DNA from: Bacteroidales bacterium
GTDB lineage: Bacteria; Bacteroidota; Bacteroidia; Bacteroidales; CAIWKO01
NCBI GenBank assembly: GCA_023228145.1
Contig: JALOBU010000010.1
Span: 1-64,000, forward strand
Length of the DNA stretch: 64,000 nt
Direction: 5' to 3'
Position 1 is the stretch's first letter. Each line of letters starts with the position of its first letter. This document shows positions 23,285 through 32,279 of the stretch, in pieces. The notes under the pieces were generated by a model that saw nothing but the letters and a program-made list of their open reading frames with translations, did no database searches and was not told where the DNA came from. Position numbers and translations under genes: made by a program.

Positions 23285-25908
23285 AATTTTGTTGCCAGTA
23301 CGGCTGTCTTTTTATATTGCTTAACGCTACCCTTCATGTCAATTATTTCCATATAAACAACATAAATTCCGATGTTCGCTTTCCTGCCGCTGTCATCTGT
23401 TCCGTCCCATGTAAAAGTACTTTCCGACGAAATAAGCTGGTTTTTTATAAGATATTTTATTAAACGGCCTTTAGCGTCGTAAATAATAATATTCAGCATT
23501 TTGCCGGGAGCATCGGCTTTGCAGTGAATGTTCAATACATCATTATATCCGTCGTTATCGGGTGAAAAAATTTCGGGAGCAATACTTACGTTTCCGTCTT
23601 CGGGCTCTATGTTCGAATATTGTGAGTTTTTGTATGAGGGAGTAGCAAAACCTACTGTTTCGGAGGCCGAATGCCAGTTGGTAGCATCATTTGCCGGCCT
23701 GTTGAAATTAATTCGTTCAAGAGAAACACCATCCATAGAGGTAAGCAAAGGAAAGTGCATTGCTTCATTATAAGAAAAATTATCAATAATTGTGTCTGTA
23801 ATTGTGGCGAGTATTACTTCTCCTGCATCATCATTGAAGGAAGGAAAAGCTTCCATAGCAATAAAGTTATTTGGGTTTTCAGCAATATATTGGATTTTGA
23901 CAATATTCGGATTGGTTGTAAAAACAGTATAATCACCCGGGAAGGAAAGAAAGTTGTCGTTTGTTATATTTTTAGGGTTTCCGGGTGATGCAAGATACAT
24001 ATCTTTAAAATCCAAAACCTTAGATGAACGGTTGTAAATTTCTACAAAATCAACACCGTTTTCTTTTGGATTAAAAAGTACTTCGTTAATTACAAGGTCG
24101 CCGCTGTCGGGGAAAAGTGGAATAGAAAAACGTATTGTCTGGTTTAAAAGTATTTTGTTCCCTGCACAATCAAAAATACTGTCCGCTACAGTTAATGTGT
24201 AAATAACATTTTCTTGCATGTTTTGCGAAAAGTATAAAGAAATTACACGGTATCCAATGTCACTGGTATTAATCATATAAGGGGTACCCAGTCCGTTATC
24301 GGCAAAATACTTACCGGTGTTCAACACGGAAATACTATCAATAATTTCGCTGAAGTAAAGCTTTACCTTTGATATTTCCTGACGGTTTACTGAAGCACGA
24401 ATAATTACAGGACTTGTATTGTCGGAGTTGCTGCCCGCAACCGAGTTCTTTGTTCCCGGAGTCCCCCCATTTATTGAATTTGAAGCATTCCAGTTTCCTG
24501 CCTCCCCGCAAGGATTGCCTGCATCAATCTGTTCGAGTGACCAACCACCATCTTCTTTGAAGGGATTCTGGTACCAGTCATCCGTATAACTTACATAATG
24601 AATGATTTTATCATCTTTATTTTTCAGAATTATTGTTGTTCCTGTATTGCTAAGCGAAAACGATGACAGGCCAGCAACTTCTCCATACATATTAAATGGT
24701 GTAATATTGTTGCTGTTGGTTATAATAAAGAAACTATCTGCGGTAATTGTAACATCAGGTATTGTATAAACTGAGGTTCCAACCAGTAATTTCCAATTTT
24801 TAAGGTTTATGGGTATTTGTGTCCGGTTGTATAATTCAAGATATTCATAATTTGGCAATCCGACAGGAGGGTCGGGATCGGCCATGATTTCATTTATCAA
24901 AATATCAAATGCAAAACCGCGGTAAAAGACAAAAGTCTTTGTAACCTGTTGCATAGTATTTCCATTGTTGTCCCTGACATTAGAAATATCCATGGAGTAT
25001 AAAACACCTTCAATAAAAGGTGCCGGAAAAACCAGATGAACAAGCATATTGTTTGCAGGGTCTTTTGTGGCTGTTGCAGGGAAACCTATTCCTGTGGTGA
25101 AATAATTATTAATATTTTCTGCAGATGCAGTTTCAATATTTTCGGAAAATAAAACATCAACCTGAGTGGCAGAAATCGCCATTAAATTTTGAGCTTCCGG
25201 AGGAATGGTGTCAATAATTATGTCACCGGCATAAATATCATCGAAATAAAAATTAGTTTTGTTTGTGGATGTATATTTACAAAAAAAACCAAAATATTCT
25301 GAAATGTTATGAGTCGTCTCAACAGCAGAGCCCTGAAAGGTATAATCGCTTGTTCCCTGCTGGTTAGCATACATTGACCAGGTTCCCGCATTGTCTCTTG
25401 TAATTTTTATGCGGTAAGATGATGAAGCTCCGGTATAAATTGTTTGTCCAGTAATTAGCCTTTCAACACTGTTTCCGGTTTGTTTCCACAATGAGATGCT
25501 GTCGAAATTGTCATTATTGTCGTCTCCAAGCATTACAAAATATCCATTAAGCTTTCCTTCAAAATTGGAACTGTCCGAAGCAAGATAAATTCTGCAATTA
25601 TTTGTTACAGACGTGTTGAAAGCAAGTCTCACCCAAAATTCCCATTGTTTGCTGTTTAGATCAGGCATATGTGAATCGGTATAAAGATAAGTTGTGTCGG
25701 CAGCCGACAAACCATTAAGCTGCAAACGGGGAGGGATACTCCAGGTGCTGCTGGAATAAGAAGAAATCTGAAATTTTGTTGTTTCGCCCATCCATTGGGG
25801 GTTTTGTGTGTAATCACCGTCTGAAAAATCATCGTTTACCTGTGATTTTACTACCAATGAAAGAAAGAATACTATCGCTGTAAAAAACAATATTTTTTTC
25901 ATGGACAA
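23281..25908 (-). CDS. Large T9SS cargo protein with lamin-tail and Ig-like domains
   Basis: The 875-residue protein begins with a signal peptide (cleavage near VKSQ). An N-terminal concanavalin-like beta-domain spans about 25-220. Bacterial Ig-like modules follow, with VDVLFSENIETASAEN and VKLYFSEIIDSISVL. Two lamin-tail domains are recognisable (ILINEIMADPDPP with YEYLELYNR; LVINEVLFNPKEN with VDFVEIYNR). The C-terminus (FSPDNDGYNDVLNIH, then FTWDGTDDSGRKANIGIYVV) is a FlgD-like/T9SS sorting domain. Such proteins are surface adhesins or enzyme carriers in Bacteroidota. No catalytic domain was recognised. Confidence 0.85.
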   Translation of the reverse strand: MSMKKILFFTAIVFFLSLVVKSQVNDDFSDGDYTQNPQWMGETTKFQISSYSSSTWSIPPRLQLNGLSAADTTYLYTDSHMPDLNSKQWEFWVRLAFNTSVTNNCRIYLASDSSNFEGKLNGYFVMLGDDNNDNFDSISLWKQTGNSVERLITGQTIYTGASSSYRIKITRDNAGTWSMYANQQGTSDYTFQGSAVETTHNISEYFGFFCKYTSTNKTNFYFDDIYAGDIIIDTIPPEAQNLMAISATQVDVLFSENIETASAENINNYFTTGIGFPATATKDPANNMLVHLVFPAPFIEGVLYSMDISNVRDNNGNTMQQVTKTFVFYRGFAFDILINEIMADPDPPVGLPNYEYLELYNRTQIPINLKNWKLLVGTSVYTIPDVTITADSFFIITNSNNITPFNMYGEVAGLSSFSLSNTGTTIILKNKDDKIIHYVSYTDDWYQNPFKEDGGWSLEQIDAGNPCGEAGNWNASNSINGGTPGTKNSVAGSNSDNTSPVIIRASVNRQEISKVKLYFSEIIDSISVLNTGKYFADNGLGTPYMINTSDIGYRVISLYFSQNMQENVIYTLTVADSIFDCAGNKILLNQTIRFSIPLFPDSGDLVINEVLFNPKENGVDFVEIYNRSSKVLDFKDMYLASPGNPKNITNDNFLSFPGDYTVFTTNPNIVKIQYIAENPNNFIAMEAFPSFNDDAGEVILATITDTIIDNFSYNEAMHFPLLTSMDGVSLERINFNRPANDATNWHSASETVGFATPSYKNSQYSNIEPEDGNVSIAPEIFSPDNDGYNDVLNIHCKADAPGKMLNIIIYDAKGRLIKYLIKNQLISSESTFTWDGTDDSGRKANIGIYVVYMEIIDMKGSVKQYKKTAVLATKF

Positions 25909-25933
25909 ATCATATCTGTTTTGCTAAAGTATA

Positions 25934-25962
25934 TAAAAAAACCATCCTTTTTCAGGGGATGG
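25934..25962 (-). terminator. Rho-independent terminator after the CUB/PKD/P-domain protein gene
   Basis: ccatcc (25942-25947) pairs with ggatgg (25957-25962). On the minus strand the stem is followed by TTTTTTT. It separates the upstream two-gene unit from the 875-residue cargo gene. Confidence 0.75.
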
Positions 25963-25983
25963 CTTCTTTATAAATAAAAATCT

Positions 25984-28620
25984 TTACCTGAATAAGGTTA
26001 CAGTTCCATGATAATTTAAAACCTCAACACAATCCCAGAAGTCTCCGTAGTTAACAGTTAAAACGTAAAAATATACTCCGTCAGCCTCATTGCCTCCATC
26101 CCACAAATTACTATCATCAGCCCCGTAATTGTCCGATTCATAAATCTTTTTACCCCATCTGTTATATATTTTCATATTACTGTTGGGAAAGTTTTCAATG
26201 CCTTTTACTTTAAAAACATCATTTTGAGAATCACCGTTTGGAGTTATGATATTGTATAATTCCAATTCACAATTTTTAGAAATTACTTTACGGGTGTCGC
26301 CAACCGAGGTACAGCCAGTAACTGTAACAGAAATCGTATATTCCAACCCTGGTGTCAAGCATCCCATTTCGACATTTCGTGTGTTTTGGCCATGTATATT
26401 TGAAACAGGGTCAGTTGCCCACAGGTATGAATATGAAAATTGATCAAGGTAATTGTTAATATCTGTTACTCTCAACCCCATATAATTAAAACTACATATG
26501 GACGTATCTTCTCCGATGTCTATTGTTGGTTCGGGCAGTATGGTAACATAAATATTATCAGTAGTTTCACAATTGTATCCGAATTCTTCAGCCACACTAA
26601 CTGAATAATTACCTGAAGTGCTGACTACTATTGTTTGTGTATGCTGGTTGGTTGACCAGTTATATTGAAATGGCCCTGTATTATTGCCAGCATCGAGTGT
26701 TATGGGAACCGTACTGCATATATCGGGTCCTAAATCAACTATTGCGGGCTGCTCCAGAACTTTGATAGTAACAGTGTCAAAAGCCCAGCACTGTGTATTG
26801 CTTATTGAACTTAAATTGGCTACATGAACTATAAATATTCCGTCATCTGTTACAGGCTGAGATTGTGTTGTATTTCCTGTTGACCACCAATACTGGTCAG
26901 CAACACCTGCATCCAAAGTGTAGGAGAGATTGTTGCCGCATAAAGTTGTGTCCGGGCCGAGGTCAACATCAGGTGTTTGAACTACCTGAACATATAATGT
27001 TGTGTCATAAGAACATCCAAAAACATCTATTACTGTAACCGTATAAGGAAATATGCCTCCGGAATCGGGGATAATCATAATAGTGCTATCGTTTATTATA
27101 CTGAAAAAAGAACCACCCCAAAAAATAGTGTCAATAGGAACCTGATAACCCCAGGTTACCGGTAGTAATGAAGGATCAAGATTCAGCTCCCACCAGAAAA
27201 TATAGCCGTTGTCAATTCCATAGTCATCACAAATTTCAATATTCCATGTTCCATTGAGGGGACAACCGATCAGTCCTGCAAGTGAATTATTTGGCGTGAT
27301 GTAGTTGGTGTGGTTAACAGTATTTGTGGAATCAATAGTTCCACCGCCGTTAGAAAGTTGGTCCAGGGTCCCGTGCTGCGGATAGATTTGCGACCAGCAG
27401 TAGGTCCAGCCGGACCCATATGGGTTATTTGCCGGATCACAACCATTATCATACATATCATGACTACCACCTCCGTAAGGCTGCCCCATATAAGCGCCAC
27501 CGGAATGAATGTTGGGATCAAGCTGAACGTTTTGTCCATTCGGACAAATTATGCGAAAGCCAAGGTCGCCGGTAAACGAATGCTCCATATTTACGCAAAT
27601 AGACAAAATATCATTTACGTTTGTTATTGTTGCATTGGGAGCGAAAGCCATAAATGTAACAAAGGTGTTATAACATTGTTGAGGGCAGTTAGGACCGTCG
27701 GGAATAAACATGGTGCTGTCAAATATCTGGCTGGCAGATTGCTGTGAGCTGATAGGCTCAACAACCACAATAGAAGAAGAATTATATCCAAGGGTAACAT
27801 AAGTTGTGTCTGCACTGGAACAAATATCTTGCAAAGGGTTTATTTGAGCAAAAGGAGTTTTTGAAATACGTACCCTGCCCCCAAGATAATTTGAGTTAAC
27901 ACAGCCACGCATATCTGTAATGGTTAACGCGACATCATATCCCCTTACAACTGTATAGGTGTGTGTAACGATCTGACCTGTAGCCGTTGTGCCATCACCA
28001 AAATCCCATAAAAAGGTGCAATTGGTACTGTCCTGAAGGTAGTTTAGTCCGCTTTGAGGGAAAGCAGGGCCGCTGCCTCTTGCTGCAAATGTTATAGGAT
28101 CGCCAATGCAGATATCGATATAATTGCTGTCGTCAGGAGCTGGAACAGTCAATGTTGGATGATAAAGAGAATTTATTTCCTGGCAGGCAGGCGTACAAAC
28201 AAAAGATGCCCACCATCCGGGGCTGTTAAATGAGCCGTTGGATTTAAACTGAAAAGTCAGATCGCCGCTCAGGTTATTTATTGTTGCAAAAATATATGCC
28301 GGAGGCAAGTTATTGTTGTTATATTTTCCCAGCACATTGGCAGATATTGATGAGCCATCATATGCTATCAGAGTATCGCCGGGTTCAATATCAAATGCGT
28401 TAAAACCGAATCGGAGATGTGTTAAAGAAGGATTTGCGGAATTGGAATGAAAGGTCATGATATAATTTTCGTTTGCACCATAATCTCCTCCATAGCCACC
28501 ACCGTCGTAAAAATTCTCCGCACAAGCCGTTACAGTACCCCCGGCGCTTATCAGGTAATCTTGGGCCTTTGCTATATAAGCAATGAATAATAAAGTAAAA
28601 AGTAAAACTATTTTTTTCAT
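25984..28620 (-). CDS. Large T9SS type B cargo protein with CUB, PKD and P/Homo-B-like domains
   Basis: The 878-residue protein has a signal peptide (cleavage near AKAQ). A CUB-like domain spans about 25-145, with GYGGDYGANENYIMTF and LTFQFKSNG. A PKD domain has CTFLWDFGDGTTATG (about 200-215). A proprotein-convertase P-like domain spans about 320-480, with HSFTGDLGFRIICPNG and GTWNIEICDDYG. Ig-like repeats with DLGPDTTLC follow. The type B sorting domain has ITPNGDSQNDVFKVKG and IYNRWGKKIYES with LWDGGNEADGVYFYVL. It is a probable secreted adhesin. It lies 19 nt downstream of a small exported protein gene and probably shares its transcript. Confidence 0.88.
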   Translation of the reverse strand: MKKIVLLFTLLFIAYIAKAQDYLISAGGTVTACAENFYDGGGYGGDYGANENYIMTFHSNSANPSLTHLRFGFNAFDIEPGDTLIAYDGSSISANVLGKYNNNNLPPAYIFATINNLSGDLTFQFKSNGSFNSPGWWASFVCTPACQEINSLYHPTLTVPAPDDSNYIDICIGDPITFAARGSGPAFPQSGLNYLQDSTNCTFLWDFGDGTTATGQIVTHTYTVVRGYDVALTITDMRGCVNSNYLGGRVRISKTPFAQINPLQDICSSADTTYVTLGYNSSSIVVVEPISSQQSASQIFDSTMFIPDGPNCPQQCYNTFVTFMAFAPNATITNVNDILSICVNMEHSFTGDLGFRIICPNGQNVQLDPNIHSGGAYMGQPYGGGSHDMYDNGCDPANNPYGSGWTYCWSQIYPQHGTLDQLSNGGGTIDSTNTVNHTNYITPNNSLAGLIGCPLNGTWNIEICDDYGIDNGYIFWWELNLDPSLLPVTWGYQVPIDTIFWGGSFFSIINDSTIMIIPDSGGIFPYTVTVIDVFGCSYDTTLYVQVVQTPDVDLGPDTTLCGNNLSYTLDAGVADQYWWSTGNTTQSQPVTDDGIFIVHVANLSSISNTQCWAFDTVTIKVLEQPAIVDLGPDICSTVPITLDAGNNTGPFQYNWSTNQHTQTIVVSTSGNYSVSVAEEFGYNCETTDNIYVTILPEPTIDIGEDTSICSFNYMGLRVTDINNYLDQFSYSYLWATDPVSNIHGQNTRNVEMGCLTPGLEYTISVTVTGCTSVGDTRKVISKNCELELYNIITPNGDSQNDVFKVKGIENFPNSNMKIYNRWGKKIYESDNYGADDSNLWDGGNEADGVYFYVLTVNYGDFWDCVEVLNYHGTVTLFR

Positions 28621-28639
28621 GAGATTGAAATTTTCGATG

Positions 28640-29095
28640 TTATTTATTTAGTTCTTTCATGTGGTTTTTAAATCCTGCAGATATATGACTCAGAGGCACG
28701 ATAACAATGGCTACATCCGCTTCTTTCCAAACATATGTTTTAAAGTTGTTCAGAGAAAACTCAAAATTGTATTTCATTATATTAAACTTTTCTCTCTTGT
28801 ATTGTTTCTCATTGAAATAGCCATTAACGGGCCACATTTCCTGTTTGGTAGTTACGGTATGTATATCAATTCCATCCACTCTTTTTTCGGCTTTTTTTAA
28901 ATCAACAACATAATATGAATTGTCTAAAAAATAATTATAATATGCGATAAGTTCAGGTTGATTTTTTTCGAGACCTGTAATGTAATCACAAGAAAAACAT
29001 TGGTTTAAACGCTCGTCTGCTTTAAAAAAACCTTGTGCATGAACCATGGTCATAAGCATAAGGAATGCAAAAAATAACAAAAACCTTTTATACAT
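28640..29095 (-). CDS. Small exported protein of unknown function
   Basis: The 151-residue protein has a signal peptide (cleavage near VHAQ). The mature part contains CFSCDY (CxxC) near residue 33 and a predicted alpha/beta C-terminal region (KTYVWKEADVAIVIVPLSHI). I do not recognise a domain. It is first in a two-gene unit with the CUB/PKD T9SS cargo gene, so a link to that protein's secretion or maturation is possible but unproven. A promoter with an overlapping dyad lies upstream. Confidence 0.75.
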   Translation of the reverse strand: MYKRFLLFFAFLMLMTMVHAQGFFKADERLNQCFSCDYITGLEKNQPELIAYYNYFLDNSYYVVDLKKAEKRVDGIDIHTVTTKQEMWPVNGYFNEKQYKREKFNIMKYNFEFSLNNFKTYVWKEADVAIVIVPLSHISAGFKNHMKELNK

Positions 29096-29125
29096 AATTT
29101 TTAGCTTTGATTAATAAAATTAATG

Positions 29126-29138
29126 TGTCATAAAGACA
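29126..29138. promoter_or_regulatory. TGTCA-type dyad, site 2
   Basis: tgtcataaagaca is an imperfect copy of the 13-bp dyad at 29170-29182, 44 bp away and nearer the 151-residue protein gene. Both sites would lie in that gene's leader. Confidence 0.35.
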
Positions 29139-29169
29139 AACAACAAACCAAAAGGGTTGCTTAATATAT

Positions 29170-29182
29170 TGTCATTATGACA
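29170..29182. promoter_or_regulatory. TGTCAT-T-ATGACA dyad, candidate operator
   Basis: A perfect 6-1-6 inverted repeat lies 10 nt downstream of the minus-strand -7 box at 29193-29200, so a bound regulator would cover the start of transcription. It also lies in the intergenic region shared with the divergent SDR fusion gene. The regulator is unknown. Confidence 0.45.
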
Positions 29183-29192
29183 TGTTTGTATG

Positions 29193-29226
29193 CAAAGGTA
29201 TTAAAATCAAAAAAATAAGAGACAAA
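29193..29226 (-). promoter_or_regulatory. Promoter of the 151-residue protein / T9SS cargo unit
   Basis: On the minus strand TTTG (29226-29223), a 22-nt spacer and TACCTTTG (29200-29193) fit the Bacteroidota promoter pattern. Confidence 0.55.
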
Positions 29227-29257
29227 TTCCTGTATAAAAATATATTTAAATTTTTTA

Positions 29258-29289
29258 TTTGGAATTATTCTAAATTATTTGTATTTTTG
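29258..29289 (+). promoter_or_regulatory. Promoter of the SDR-ferredoxin-CDGSH fusion gene
   Basis: TTTG (29258-29261), a 20-nt spacer and TATTTTTG (29282-29289) match the consensus. The ATG at 29309 is 20 nt downstream, which rules out a TTG start at 29279. Confidence 0.75.
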
Positions 29290-29308
29290 TAAAAATTTCA
29301 TCTTAAAC

Positions 29309-30598
29309 ATGTGGGATATTAAAGACAAAATCTGCCTCATTACAGGCGCAACCTCTGGTATAGGTAAGGCAACTGCCCTTGCTCTGGCAAAAAAAAATGC
29401 CCACATTATAATTACATATCGTAATGAAACCATTGCTAATGAACTTAAGGACTTGATTTTTGCCATAACAGGACGCAAAATAAAGATGTACTATTGCGAT
29501 TTTTCATCTTTTGTTTCCATAAGAAAATGTGCAGAACAAATTCTTTCGCAACACGAACAGATAAATGTTCTTATCAATAATGCAGGGATATGGGAATCAA
29601 AAAGAAAATTAAGTGAAGATAAAATAGAACTTAATTTTGCTGTTAACTATCTTGCACCTTTTTTGTTTACAAACCTCCTTCTTGATATCATAAAAAAAAG
29701 TGCTCCGGCAAGAATTATTAATGTATCATCCGGGGCTCATCGTAAAGCGGAAATTCATTTTAAAGATTTGGAATTTTCTCGTGATTTCTCAGGATATAAG
29801 GCGTATGGTCAGTCAAAACTGGCCAACATTCTTTTTACAAAAATGCTCTCAGAAAAGTTATCCGGCATAGGAGTTACTGTAAATTGTGTGCATCCGGGTG
29901 TTGTATCAACAGGCATATTTAAAAATATGAACCGGATAGCCATTGCCATTTTAAAACCATTTTTATTCTCTCCTGAAAAAGGAGCTGAAACATCTGTTTA
30001 TTTGGCCTCTTCAGATGATGTGAGCCATATCAGCGGAAAATATTTTTCAAAAAAGAAAGTAGTTTTATCTTCTGCTGAATCAAACGATATGAAAAAAGCA
30101 GAAAAATTATGGGAAATAAGTTCTGAATATACCGGTTTAAAAATAAATAATAACATGTTTACATCAGATAAAAAAATAAAACATTACAGCAATGGTGAAA
30201 TAACTATTGTGTGGACACCCAAACTTTGTACTCATGTAGCCTATTGTTTTACGGAGTTGCCCGAAGTGTTTGATATCTCAGAACGCCCATGGATTAATCC
30301 GCTAGGTGCCACAACAAAAAGAATAATTCAACAGGTGGAAAGATGCCCAACAGGGGCTCTGACATATTTTTATAATGAAAAACAAAATAATATGGAACAG
30401 GAAAACAAAAAACCAGAACAACAGGTACAGATAAAAATTATTGAAAACGGGCCCGCAGTTATTAAGGGAAAATGCATGCTGGAAGATAAAAACGGACAAA
30501 AAACAGAAACGGAGGAGGTTATTGCCATTTGCCGTTGTGGAAAATCAAAAAACAAACCCTTTTGCGATGGTTCGCACGTGGTGCACCCATTTGAATAA
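29309..30598 (+). CDS. SDR oxidoreductase fused to a divergent 4Fe-4S domain and a CDGSH 2Fe-2S domain
   Basis: The 429-residue protein has three modules. Residues 1 to about 275 form a retinol-dehydrogenase-like short-chain reductase with TGATSGIG, NNAG, catalytic Ser in NVSSGAH and YGQSK. Residues about 295-355 form a Fer4_19-type domain (LCTHVAYC, RPWINP, RCPTGAL). Residues about 370-429 form a CDGSH domain whose CRCGKSKNKPFCDGSH fits C-x-C-x2-S-x3-P-x-C-D-G-S-H exactly. Fer4_19 and CDGSH often occur together; fusion to an SDR suggests intramolecular electron transfer between NAD(P)H and Fe-S centres. The substrate is unknown. Confidence 0.9.
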   Translation: MWDIKDKICLITGATSGIGKATALALAKKNAHIIITYRNETIANELKDLIFAITGRKIKMYYCDFSSFVSIRKCAEQILSQHEQINVLINNAGIWESKRKLSEDKIELNFAVNYLAPFLFTNLLLDIIKKSAPARIINVSSGAHRKAEIHFKDLEFSRDFSGYKAYGQSKLANILFTKMLSEKLSGIGVTVNCVHPGVVSTGIFKNMNRIAIAILKPFLFSPEKGAETSVYLASSDDVSHISGKYFSKKKVVLSSAESNDMKKAEKLWEISSEYTGLKINNNMFTSDKKIKHYSNGEITIVWTPKLCTHVAYCFTELPEVFDISERPWINPLGATTKRIIQQVERCPTGALTYFYNEKQNNMEQENKKPEQQVQIKIIENGPAVIKGKCMLEDKNGQKTETEEVIAICRCGKSKNKPFCDGSHVVHPFE

Positions 30599-30623
30599 AT
30601 CTGAATAATTCCGCAAAATTTGA

Positions 30624-31106
30624 ATGATGTTGAAAAAAGCTATTTCATCGGTTTTGATTGGGCTTGTTATACTTTTTTCGTGTTGTAAAAGCGGAATAAA
30701 AAATAAAAGCCTTAAAATGGAAAATAAAAGTTATTCTGAGGAAGAATGGCGTCAAAAGCTAACACCAGAGCAATATGATGTATTGCGCCTTAAAGCCACA
30801 GAAAGGCCTTTTACCGGAAAGTATTATTTGTTTAACGAAAAAGGTATCTATGTGTGTGCCGGTTGCGGAACTGAACTTTTTTCCTCAGATACTAAATTCG
30901 ACTCCGGTTGCGGGTGGCCCAGTTTTTATGATGCTATTGCCAACGGTAAAATAAAGACATCCCCGGATACCAGCTATGGCATGATACGCACTGAAATTTT
31001 GTGCGCCAAATGTAACGGGCATCTCGGGCATTTGTTTGACGACGGCCCGGCGCCGACCGGTAAAAGATATTGCGTTAATTCCGCATCACTCGAATTCATA
31101 AAGTAA
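30624..31106 (+). CDS. msrB: Peptide-methionine (R)-S-oxide reductase, lipoprotein form
   Basis: The 160-residue protein has an N-terminal lipobox-like signal (VILFSCCKS) and an MsrB domain. The two zinc CxxC pairs are CAGC and CAKC, and FDSGCGWPSFY is present. The catalytic Cys lies in RYCVNSASLEF. It reduces the R epimer of methionine sulfoxide, here probably on envelope proteins. It is 25 nt downstream of the SDR fusion gene, so the two redox genes may be co-transcribed. Confidence 0.95.
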   Translation: MMLKKAISSVLIGLVILFSCCKSGIKNKSLKMENKSYSEEEWRQKLTPEQYDVLRLKATERPFTGKYYLFNEKGIYVCAGCGTELFSSDTKFDSGCGWPSFYDAIANGKIKTSPDTSYGMIRTEILCAKCNGHLGHLFDDGPAPTGKRYCVNSASLEFIK

Positions 31107-31186
31107 GAAATTTTTGTAACTTATTTTTTTGGATGTTGTCTGATAGATTAAACACAACACATGTTTAATTTAAAAAATATGTAGTC

Positions 31187-31564
31187 ATGAAAACATCCAT
31201 TTCAAAAAAAGCAGTTACAGTATTCTTAATACTATTATTTGTGTCAGGGATTTCTTTTCCCGCATTTACTTCAACCAATTCGTCCATTAATAATCCCGAG
31301 GAAACCTCTGACCTTAAAAGCATCATTCAGCATCATGTAGAATATCCCGAATATGCAAAAGAACATTCTCTTTCGGGTTTTGTGCTTGTGGCTGTCACAG
31401 TTAATAATGAAGGAAAGATAACAGTTACCGAAAGCTATTCCAATTCGGATTATTTAAAAGAGTATGTGACTGGGAAACTTCAGGAACTGATTGTTGATAA
31501 TCCTGGAGAAAATGCAGGAAAAACCTTTTATTATCGTTTTAACTTTAAAAAGCAGAGTTATTAA
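31187..31564 (+). CDS. Small exported TonB-C-like protein
   Basis: The 125-residue protein has a signal peptide followed by one TonB C-terminal-like domain (VEYPEYAKEHSLSGFVLVAV, then VNNEGKITVTES). It lacks the membrane anchor-proline linker of true TonB, so it is probably a free periplasmic domain protein with a modulatory role. No TonB, ExbB or ExbD gene is adjacent. Confidence 0.75.
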   Translation: MKTSISKKAVTVFLILLFVSGISFPAFTSTNSSINNPEETSDLKSIIQHHVEYPEYAKEHSLSGFVLVAVTVNNEGKITVTESYSNSDYLKEYVTGKLQELIVDNPGENAGKTFYYRFNFKKQSY

Positions 31565-31592
31565 AAGAAAGAACTTATAGTTTTTTTCCGGT

Positions 31593-31623
31593 TTTGTGTT
31601 CTTGACAGATATGAGTATTTTTG
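31593..31623 (+). promoter_or_regulatory. Promoter of the lipoprotein gene at 31639
   Basis: TTTG (31593-31596), a 19-nt spacer and TATTTTTG (31616-31623) match the Bacteroidota consensus. The ATG is 16 nt downstream. Confidence 0.75.
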
Positions 31624-31638
31624 CGGTAGTTAACAGTG

Positions 31639-32277
31639 ATGAAAAAAATCCTGATATTAATTACCGCTTTATTTTTTCTTCAATCCTGCATTGAAATAAA
31701 AGAAACTGTTACTGTAAACCCTGACGGTTCGGGAATTATTGAGTTGTTTATTAATCTTGGGAAAGTAGGCAAAACCTTAGGACAAAGCAATCAGAAATCT
31801 CTTGTTTCAGTGATTCAGCAGATAAAAAATATTTCCTCCAGTGCAGATACTTTACTCAAAAATTGCAAAGGCGTGGAAAATATTAAAACATTGACGGATG
31901 AAAGTAAGGGAATATATATGGTGAGATTTGATTTTTTGAATACAAAGGCATTAAATAATGCATTATTCAAATTATTCCAACAAAAAAAGACTGTGTTATC
32001 ACCAAAAATTATTTCACTTACAAAACATCAATTTAAACAAAAAAACATTGCTCCTTTGCTAAAAAAATACCTGATAAAAAACGAATCAAACATGCTTAGC
32101 GATGCATTTTATCAGTATATTAAAATTGAATCCGAATACAATTTTCCCCGTCCTGTAAAAAAAGTAAGTAACATCAAAGTATTGACCGACAATAATGAGA
32201 AAACTGTCCGTTTGAAATATTCTCTTTCTGATTTACTTAACAATGACTTTGATTACGGTATCTCTGTTAAGTTTTAA
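31639..32277 (+). CDS. Lipoprotein of unknown function
   Basis: About 212 residues, with a lipobox (LFFLQSC). The opening IEIKETVTVNPDGSGIIELFI recalls the LppM-like group of bacterial lipoproteins, whose conserved start has the same ETVTVNxDGSG layout. The rest is not recognised. The ATG at 31639 is preferred to the GTG one codon upstream. It converges with the nitroreductase gene with 2 nt between. Confidence 0.75.
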   Translation: MKKILILITALFFLQSCIEIKETVTVNPDGSGIIELFINLGKVGKTLGQSNQKSLVSVIQQIKNISSSADTLLKNCKGVENIKTLTDESKGIYMVRFDFLNTKALNNALFKLFQQKKTVLSPKIISLTKHQFKQKNIAPLLKKYLIKNESNMLSDAFYQYIKIESEYNFPRPVKKVSNIKVLTDNNEKTVRLKYSLSDLLNNDFDYGISVKF

Positions 32278-32279
32278 TA

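Noticed and set aside
27310..27747. Plus-strand frame of 145 codons within the CUB/PKD protein gene
   Set aside because: It is antisense to the conserved P-like domain and has no start-site support.
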